A stretch of 64,000 bases of DNA, from assembly GCF_902813185.1 (NCBI RefSeq), contig NZ_LR778301.1, positions 1,860,001 to 1,924,000 of the forward strand, read 5' to 3'. Positions 58,829-64,000 of the stretch are shown in pieces. The position numbers were made by a program, and so were the translations under genes. Source of the stretch: Denitratisoma oestradiolicum (lineage in GTDB: Bacteria > Pseudomonadota > Gammaproteobacteria > Burkholderiales > Rhodocyclaceae). The notes beneath the pieces were generated by a model. It had not been told where the DNA came from, did no database searches, and was given only the letters and a program-made list of their open reading frames with translations. Each line of letters starts with the position of its first letter. The stretch's first letter is position 1.

Positions 58829-60105
58829 AGTTCTTCTCCGATCAATCGTTCGATATCCGCCAGGCGTCCTTGCTGTTCGGCCTGTGCCTTGATGACATCC
58901 TGTTTGGCCTTGCGGATCTGCCGCTGCGCATCGAGCAGCGTGGCGAAGTCCACCTTGCCGGTCTCGTAGCCGGCCAGCGCGGCCTTGAAGGTCAGTTCCG
59001 CCTGCGGCAGAAGACTCGTCTGGGCCAACTGCTCCATGCGGCGCGCAGCATCGATGCCGGAGAGGTTTTCCGAAAGGTCGGCAAGCAACTGGTTGGCCGT
59101 GGCGTCCTTGCGCGCCTTGGCCGCATCGAGCATCTTCTCGGCTTCGCGCTCCTGGCTGCGCCGGCTCTCTTGTTGCAGCGGAATGTTCAGTTCGAACATC
59201 AGTTCCCATTCATTGACCCGGCTGCGGGTCTGGATCGGCGACACGCCAACGGTGAAATCCGGGTAGCGATTGCGATAGGTGAGATCACGGTTTTTTTCCG
59301 CCGCGCGAATCTTGGCGTCATCGGTAAACAACTGCGGATTCCTGCCGCGTAGCCGGTCTTCGAGCGTTGTATAATCGAGTTTGGCTGGAATCGGCACCGG
59401 CCGCAGTTGTTCGGGATCGGCCAGCGACGACTGGGCGGGACGTGCCAGTAGCGCATTGAGGCGGGCGCGCGCGTGATGGTGTTCCGTCTCCATCTGGATC
59501 AGTTCATTGCGCATGGAGGTACGTTCGACCTGGGCACGGATCGCATCCTGCTGCGGCGCCAGGCCGCCGGCATAGCGTGCCTGACTGATGCGTTCCATGC
59601 GGTCGATCAGGTCGATGACCTCCTGATTGAGGCGGATCAATCGCGCGACGGCGAAATACTGCGCATATGCCGTCTTGATGCGCGCCGCCTGTTCGGTCCA
59701 GGTCAGACCGGCCTTGCCTTGCGCCGCCTGAGCCTCGGCTTCGGCCGCTTCGCGCTTGAGATCGCGCTTGCCCCAGAACGGTAGCGATTGCATCACCGTG
59801 TATTTGGTGCTGCCGACACGGCTTGGCAGCAGATTGAAACTGGTGCCGGATTCGGCGCCGAAGTTGGTCACGTTCTGCAATTCGGTGCGCAGCACCGGAT
59901 CGGGCAGCGCACCGGCCGGGTAAACCCGCTCACTGGCCGCTTCGGCCTCCAGACGCATTGACGCATACTCCGGATTGCTCGACTTCGCGTAGTCGAGCAG
60001 GCTCTCGACCGTTCGTCCCGGCAGCGTTTCCTGCGCGATAGCTGAACCCATCATCGCCAGAGCCAACAGCATCGCCAATGCCTGCGTGGCAGTCACGCTT
60101 CGCAT
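58825..60105 (-). CDS. cusC: CusC-type outer-membrane efflux channel (TolC family)
   Basis: A 426-residue protein with a cleavable signal peptide and two OEP repeats rich in Glu/Ala/Gln helices (EAEAASERVYPAGALPDPVL; LAGYETGKVDFATLLDAQRQI). It forms the exit channel of the CusCBA pump. Unlike E. coli CusC, the signal shows no lipobox cysteine. A weak CusR-like box (ATTACACGACATCAT at 60185-60199) lies about 80 bp upstream. Confidence 0.9.
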   Translation of the reverse strand: MRSVTATQALAMLLALAMMGSAIAQETLPGRTVESLLDYAKSSNPEYASMRLEAEAASERVYPAGALPDPVLRTELQNVTNFGAESGTSFNLLPSRVGSTKYTVMQSLPFWGKRDLKREAAEAEAQAAQGKAGLTWTEQAARIKTAYAQYFAVARLIRLNQEVIDLIDRMERISQARYAGGLAPQQDAIRAQVERTSMRNELIQMETEHHHARARLNALLARPAQSSLADPEQLRPVPIPAKLDYTTLEDRLRGRNPQLFTDDAKIRAAEKNRDLTYRNRYPDFTVGVSPIQTRSRVNEWELMFELNIPLQQESRRSQEREAEKMLDAAKARKDATANQLLADLSENLSGIDAARRMEQLAQTSLLPQAELTFKAALAGYETGKVDFATLLDAQRQIRKAKQDVIKAQAEQQGRLADIERLIGEEL

Positions 60106-60230
60106 ACAACCTCCCCTAGAAAATCGGATAGTTCGTTATGTCTTTGCTTCAATCAAAATGGTATGCCACAAAAACCAGTGCAGCATTACACGACATCATT
60201 TTCTTGCCCGCCCGGTGATACCCATTGTGC

Positions 60231-60614
60231 TTACTTCACGCCCGTTACCGCGTACCCTTTGCCTTCTTTGACGAATTCGAATTCGACCTTCTTGCCCACG
60301 GCCAGTTTGTCGAGCAGCGCCTTGTCCTTGACGACAAAACCCATGGTCATTGCCGGCCAATTGAGGCTCTTCACCGGCTCGTGGGCGAAGGTCACCATCC
60401 CGGCCCTGGAATCGATCTCCTTCACCACGCCAACAGCCTGGTGGGTGGCACTCGGCTTGGCCTTCTGGCTACCCATATCCATAAGCTTTGCGTCATCCAT
60501 CTTCTGCTTGCCCATGTCCATCCCCTTCATGTCGCCCATCATGTCGGCGGCAAATGCTGTGCTGGCCCCGAGGGCCAGGGCGACCAAGAGGGTGAGGGTT
60601 GCCGGTTGCTTCAT
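60231..60614 (-). CDS. cusF: CusF-like periplasmic copper chaperone (copy 1)
   Basis: A 127-residue protein with a signal peptide ending near Ala-Phe-Ala and a Met/Asp/Lys-rich spacer (MGDMKGMDMGKQKM). The CusF domain follows, with LNWPAMTMGF holding the Trp and Met copper ligands. It hands Cu(I) to CusB. The ATG at 60629 is an alternative start without a good signal. It is upstream of cusCBA in the same direction, 125 bp away. Confidence 0.9.
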   Translation of the reverse strand: MKQPATLTLLVALALGASTAFAADMMGDMKGMDMGKQKMDDAKLMDMGSQKAKPSATHQAVGVVKEIDSRAGMVTFAHEPVKSLNWPAMTMGFVVKDKALLDKLAVGKKVEFEFVKEGKGYAVTGVK

Positions 60615-60636
60615 CGTGGTTCCTTTCACTACGGGT

Positions 60637-60689
60637 TAAAAATCGACTCTCATCGTCGGACGATGGCGGACGGCTGGCGGGCCGTCCGC
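60637..60689 (-). terminator. Terminator region between copK-like and cusF genes
   Basis: Two consecutive hairpins: GCGGACGGC with GCCGTCCGC (60666-60689) and CATCGTC-C-GACGATG (60651-60665), followed on the minus strand by AGAGTCGATTTTTA. It ends transcription after the copK-like gene. Confidence 0.6.
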
Positions 60690-60696
60690 AGCTAAC

Positions 60697-60975
60697 TCAG
60701 AACTTCGGGTTGAGGGTGCCCTTTTCGGTGAGCGTCTTCCAAAGGGCGTTGTTCTTCATGACGAACTTGCTCCCATCCTTGGCTTCCATGACCACCTTGT
60801 CTCGCATCTTGACGCGGTTTCCGCCGGCATCGATATGGACCATGGTGCCGTCCTTCTGGACAGTGACTTTGCCGCCGTCCTTTAGCTCGATGGTCTCTCC
60901 GGGCTTGACCCGTTCGTCGGCGGCAAACGCGGACAGGGACAACAGCATCAGCAGGGGAAGTATGTATTTACGCAT
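60697..60975 (-). CDS. CopK-family protein (copy 2)
   Basis: A 92-residue secreted protein starting at 60975 with AGGAGAATC upstream. KPGETIELKDGGKVTVQKDGTMVHID, VVMEAKDGSKFVMKNNALWKTL resembles CopK but it lacks several of its methionines and the C-terminal LRKGH. It may have a changed metal preference. It is distinct from the plus-strand copK at 42888. Confidence 0.78.
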   Translation of the reverse strand: MRKYILPLLMLLSLSAFAADERVKPGETIELKDGGKVTVQKDGTMVHIDAGGNRVKMRDKVVMEAKDGSKFVMKNNALWKTLTEKGTLNPKF

Positions 60976-61035
60976 GGTGATTCTCCTTTGAGAAATGAAC
61001 AAAAATCGGCGCACTGGCTGCGCCGGGTGAAACAA

Positions 61036-61319
61036 CCAACATGGGCTTTACACTGCCTTCGAATGGCCAATCCCAAGTTAGTTGAAATGAATGCAGGGAA
61101 ATTCCACGCCCCGCCACCAAAGCTCCACTCGCTGATGGGATAGAACGTCCGCACGGGGTAGTAGTCGGCCGAATGCGTGAAGGTACAGAAATGGCGTGCA
61201 TCAAATCGGGGAGTAGCGCTCCGGCGATAACCCAACCGAGCAGGCATTGTTTCTGGGACGAAGTCCGATAGGACCCGTCGTCCGATATCTGCCCAGAGCG
61301 CATGGGAAAGCATGTCCAT
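61036..61319 (-). pseudogene. Decayed fragment of a membrane-bound metal-dependent hydrolase
   Basis: This stretch has no intact gene. On the minus strand, MDMLSHALW at 61319 and ADYYPVRTFYPISEWSFGGGAWNF further on are in one frame, and LLGWVIAGALLPDLMHAI in another. In this order they resemble the ends of DUF457-like metal-dependent hydrolases with the middle deleted. Moderate to low certainty. Confidence 0.4.
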
Positions 61320-61340
61320 TGGTTGTTCTATCCACGTTGT

Positions 61341-61523
61341 CTATCTGACGCTTCGCTTGCGCTTGTTTTCGCGCTGGTTGCTATTTTTCTGGCAGGGCTG
61401 CGGCTTCCTGCTGAAATGAAAAACGATGACAAAGGCAATGACGATGCCGATGAGGCTGCCGTAAATCATGTAATCAAGTAATGCCGGGGGCGCATTCTCG
61501 ATGTGGTGGATACGGATGCTCAT
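61341..61523 (-). CDS. 60-residue membrane protein
   Basis: One membrane helix (residues about 18-42) followed by a Lys/Arg/Gln-rich tail. A 36-codon ORF (61520-61630) just upstream ends over its start as ATGA, so the two may be coupled, but neither has a strong ribosome site. Function unknown. Confidence 0.45.
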   Translation of the reverse strand: MSIRIHHIENAPPALLDYMIYGSLIGIVIAFVIVFHFSRKPQPCQKNSNQRENKRKRSVR

Positions 61524-61631
61524 CGACCGAGTGCGGCGTCGCTCCGGTGTGTTTCACGCGAGTCGGCGTGTTGCGAGGCGACCAGCGGATTGCTGCGCAA
61601 CCGCCCATCGGCGATTTCCAAGCGGGCCATG

Positions 61632-61976
61632 CTATTGCTCCAGCACGAAGCGGACAATCGTCATCGCCCCGTAAATCTGGTCGGCTGCGAAACGAATCTT
61701 ACCGCCATCCTTCATCTGGTCGAGCCATGCCATGTCCTTGACCTTGAAGACCATGGTCATCGCCGGCATGCCGTTCGGCAAAGGGCCATGGGATACCGTG
61801 ACCTTGCCGGCGGATTTGTCTATTTTCTTCACCAAGCCATCTATCAGCGGGGCATCCGCACTTGGCTTTGCGGACATCGTGTCGTGTCCGGCGTGCGAAT
61901 TGTGATCTGAGGCGGCAATTCCCGGCATGGAAATTCCGGCGGCGACAACGAAGGCGATGGCGGCAATGGTTTTCAT
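61632..61976 (-). CDS. CusF-like periplasmic copper-binding protein (copy 2, Trp missing)
   Basis: A 114-residue protein starting at 61976, eight bases after AGGAG. Signal peptide, a His-rich spacer (SDHNSHAGHDTMS), then a CusF-like domain. Where CusF has WPxMTM this protein reads NGMPAMTMVF, so the methionines remain but the tryptophan that caps copper is lost. It may bind metal differently. It follows the DUF411 gene by 23 bp in the same direction. Confidence 0.82.
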   Translation of the reverse strand: MKTIAAIAFVVAAGISMPGIAASDHNSHAGHDTMSAKPSADAPLIDGLVKKIDKSAGKVTVSHGPLPNGMPAMTMVFKVKDMAWLDQMKDGGKIRFAADQIYGAMTIVRFVLEQ

Positions 61977-61999
61977 GATGTTCTCCTGTGACAAGCGGT

Positions 62000-62434
62000 T
62001 CAGTGTTGGGCGAATACGCGTGTCGATCCGTCGGATTGGACCAGCAACGTTTGATAGGGCATCGGCTTCGAACTTTCCATTCCCGGCGAGCCGGGCGGCA
62101 TGGAGGGAACCGACAGGCCCAGGGCCTTCGGCTTCTCTTTCAGCAGACGCTGGATGTCGGCGGCAGGGACGTGGCCCTCGACGACATACCCGCCGATCTT
62201 GGCGGTATGGCAGGAACCCAACCGGTCCGGCATGCCGAGCTTCTGCCTGACGGCAGGCACGTCCTCCACGTCATGCGCCTTGACCTCGAAACCGCTCTGC
62301 CGCAGATGCTCGACCCATTTGCCGCAGCATCCGCAATACGGACTTTTGAATACCTCGACCACAGTGGCTTGCGCCATGGCGGCGGAAGCGCCCAGAAGGG
62401 AGATCAACAGTAGTGCATATCGGTTGAGCTTCAT
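62000..62434 (-). CDS. DUF411 periplasmic metal-binding protein
   Basis: A 144-residue protein starting at 62434. Signal peptide ending near Ala-Met-Ala; the thioredoxin-like core has SPYCGCCGKWVEHL with three cysteines and then LGSCHTAKIGGYVVEGHVPAADI, the DUF411 pattern seen in copper-resistance clusters (CopG-like). The frame open to 62569 was not used because the signal peptide starts at 62434. A CusR-like box lies 71 bp upstream. Confidence 0.88.
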   Translation of the reverse strand: MKLNRYALLLISLLGASAAMAQATVVEVFKSPYCGCCGKWVEHLRQSGFEVKAHDVEDVPAVRQKLGMPDRLGSCHTAKIGGYVVEGHVPAADIQRLLKEKPKALGLSVPSMPPGSPGMESSKPMPYQTLLVQSDGSTRVFAQH

Positions 62435-62504
62435 GACGGAGTTCCTCGGTTGTTCGGATGGAAGCAGTCTGACCCATTCATCCCGACAGGAAGCTGACCC
62501 GGAA

Positions 62505-62520
62505 ATTACATTTCCGTTAT
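62505..62520 (-). promoter_or_regulatory. CusR/CopR-like box before the DUF411 gene
   Basis: Minus strand ATAACGGAAATGTAAT, 71 bp before the start at 62434, in the short gap after the 151-residue gene. Confidence 0.5.
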
Positions 62521-62565
62521 CTGCGCCTTCCTCTTGCAGTCGTTTCCGGCGGGTGGCCTGCATCA

Positions 62566-63021
62566 TCAATGCTTGTGATCAGCATGCCCATCCTTCGCGA
62601 CAGCCAGCGGGGTAAAGCGCGCCTGTTCGGCCGCCTTGCCCGGAAAGGCGATCGACACGACGACCTTCATATCCAACGCCGAGATGTACTTGGCCATCCC
62701 CTTGAGCCGGTTGTCGCCGTCCGGAGCCAGTGTCGCGGTCGCCTTGGCCTTGCCGGCCAAGATGGTTGCCGTGCCGCTTGCGCCGCTGGTGGCAACCTTC
62801 TTACCGTCGTGATCGGTGACATACACGACCACCGCGTTGTCCTTCGCTTCCTTGCTGTCCTTGACGACCACCAGTTCGTAGTGATAGACCCCGGCCATGC
62901 GCAGCTGGCCGCCGTTGGGCGCTTTCTGGGTATCCAGGACTTCGTCGGTGTGGGCAAGCAACGTCGGGCTCGCCAGACCAAATGCACTGGCGGCGGCAAT
63001 CAGGAACAGGGCTTTCTTCAT
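62566..63021 (-). CDS. Hypothetical periplasmic protein associated with metal RND pumps
   Basis: A 151-residue protein starting at 63021, nine bases after AAGGAG. Signal peptide of about 24 residues ending Leu-Leu-Ala, then a beta-rich domain (GGQLRMAGVYHYELVVVKDSKE; VVVYVTDHDGKKVATSGASG) and a C-terminal DGHADHKH. Similar small proteins sit beside czc/cus-type pumps; the function is unknown. The frame to 63450 mirrors the RND gene. Confidence 0.7.
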   Translation of the reverse strand: MKKALFLIAAASAFGLASPTLLAHTDEVLDTQKAPNGGQLRMAGVYHYELVVVKDSKEAKDNAVVVYVTDHDGKKVATSGASGTATILAGKAKATATLAPDGDNRLKGMAKYISALDMKVVVSIAFPGKAAEQARFTPLAVAKDGHADHKH

Positions 63022-63050
63022 GGCAAACATCTCCTTGGTATTGGAACGGA

Positions 63051-64000
63051 CTAGAAACTTTCTTTTTCCTGGCTGGCCAACAGATGATCGAGGGGGCGTT
63101 GGCCCCACAGCCAGAACATCACCGGGGTCAGCAGGGTATCGAGCAGGGTCGAGCTGACCAGGCCGCCGAAGATCACCACCGCCACCGGATGCAGCACTTC
63201 CTTGCCCGGGGCGTCGGCGGAAAGCAGCAGCGGCATCAGCGCGAAGGCGGCCACCAGCGCGGTCATCAATACCGGTGTCAGCCGCTCCAGCGAGCCGCGC
63301 ACGATCATGTGCTGCCCGAAGGTTTCGCCTTCGAACGCACACAGGTTGATGTAATGGCTGATCTTGAGGATGCCGTTGCGCGTGGCGATGCCGGTCAGCG
63401 TGATGAAGCCGACCAGGGCCGCCACAGACAGCGGCTGCCCGGAAATCCACAGCGCGATCACGCTACCGATCAGCGCCAGCGGGATGTTGCCCATGATGAT
63501 CAAGGTCAGCGCCATCGAGCGGTAGCGGCTGTAGAGAACAATGAAAATCATCGTCAGCGACACCAGCGCGAGCAAGGTGATCAGCCGGGCCGCCTGCTCC
63601 TGCGCCTGGAACTGTCCTTCGAGCGCGGTGAAATAGCCCTCGGGCAAAGGTTTGGCGGCCAACTCGGCACGGATGTCGGCAATCACCTTCGACATGTCGC
63701 GGCCGTCGGTGTTGGCCGAGAGCACGATACGGCGACGGGAGTTCTCGCGGCTGACCTGGTTGGGGCCGTCGCTTTCCTCGACGCTGGCGATCTTGGACAA
63801 GGGCACGTAACCGGTCGGCGTCTCGATCAGCAGGTCGGCCAATGCCTGCGGCCCGCGCGCGGACTCCGGCAAGCGCACCAGCAGGTCGAAGCGACGGTTA
63901 CCCTCGATGATCTGGGTGATTCTCTCGCCCTCGATCATTTGTTCCAGCCCGCGTAATAGGTTACCTGGCGCCACGCCGTAGCGTGCTGCCTGCTCGTAGT
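63051..64000 (-). CDS. Heavy-metal RND efflux pump, C-terminal part (continues beyond window)
   Basis: About 316 residues without a start; the gene enters from the right edge. LVSLTMIFIVLYSRYRSMALTLIIMGNIPLALIGSVIALWISGQPLSVAALVGFITLTGIATRNGILKISHYI is the membrane half typical of CzcA/CusA pumps. It differs strongly from the cusA at 53999, so it is a second pump. A CzcCB-like pair should lie beyond the window. Confidence 0.9.
   Translation of the reverse strand, partial: YEQAARYGVAPGNLLRGLEQMIEGERITQIIEGNRRFDLLVRLPESARGPQALADLLIETPTGYVPLSKIASVEESDGPNQVSRENSRRRIVLSANTDGRDMSKVIADIRAELAAKPLPEGYFTALEGQFQAQEQAARLITLLALVSLTMIFIVLYSRYRSMALTLIIMGNIPLALIGSVIALWISGQPLSVAALVGFITLTGIATRNGILKISHYINLCAFEGETFGQHMIVRGSLERLTPVLMTALVAAFALMPLLLSADAPGKEVLHPVAVVIFGGLVSSTLLDTLLTPVMFWLWGQRPLDHLLASQEKESF

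Noticed and set aside
58829..59209. N-terminal extension of cusB
   Set aside because: The ATG at 58828 overlaps the cusC stop and begins a proper membrane anchor; the upstream part is a shadow of cusC.

Overview
The window reads as about 42 kb of backbone from a large conjugative plasmid, followed by about 22 kb of copper-resistance cargo. The host is probably a betaproteobacterium: DNA is GC-rich, the F-type transfer genes and PRTRC cassette are of the kind seen on plasmids of Rhodocyclales/Burkholderiales, and the cargo contains CopK, a periplasmic copper protein best known from Cupriavidus. The species assignment is inference. RepA, iterons, DnaA boxes and a partition cassette favour a replicating plasmid over an integrated element, although several regulators look like those of SXT/R391 elements and IncC plasmids. 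No rRNA, tRNA, CRISPR array or insertion sequence was seen.

1-15,560 (minus strand): one transfer operon. In transcription order it encodes a small membrane protein, TraD, a DUF4400 protein, a VirB1-type transglycosylase, an OmpA-like lipoprotein, a small membrane protein, pilin TraA, TraL, TraE, TraK, TraB, DsbC, TraV, TraC, TrbI, TraF, TraH and TraG (cut by the window edge). TraW, TraU, TrbC, TraN and the relaxase are not in view. 15,561-16,168 is the replication origin (four iterons, two DnaA boxes, phased heptamers) next to repA (16,169-17,056). 17,253-18,064 holds a small gene and a MobI-like gene.

18,065-21,341: the control and partition hub. A ParM-like PRTRC protein D and a small partner gene are followed by a FlhD/FlhC-like pair, divergent from a CI/SetR-type repressor. 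This is the layout of the SetCD/SetR and AcaCD master switches of SXT and IncC elements. Six copies of a 27-bp imperfect palindrome sit in six intergenic regions between 12.6 and 41.5 kb and are candidate sites for this activator (or for ParB).

21,342-41,276 (minus strand): a long block for DNA handling. In transcription order: SSB, small proteins, a frameshifted RecE/YqaJ-type exonuclease, RecT, ParB, PRTRC proteins E, C, F, B, A and ThiF, small proteins, a 1,666-residue methylase-helicase resembling phage P1 DarB, a toprim primase, ArdC and RadC. Fifteen of its start codons are preceded by the same kind of 65-130 nt leader: two nested stems whose sequences change but whose pairing is kept, ending in GGAGG just before the start. 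Gene content and position suggest the radC RNA motif or a relative. Four leaders carry an extra upstream hairpin module with a constant TAGCTGG loop and compensated stems. At 41,542 a DUF1845/AcaB-like gene runs the other way.

42,200-64,000: copper cargo. It has a CzcE-like protein and CopK (plus strand), then minus-strand genes for an HD-GYP phosphodiesterase beside a FlgB-like protein, small His/Met- or Cys-rich proteins, a possible HhH/PD-(D/E)XK nuclease, a DUF2933-methyltransferase pair, a copper P-type ATPase, a cytochrome c, a complete CusCBA efflux pump, CusF and CopK homologues, a DUF411 protein and the end of a second metal RND pump. Six promoter regions here carry CusR/CopR-like boxes 70-125 bp before a start codon, but no cusRS pair is in the window.
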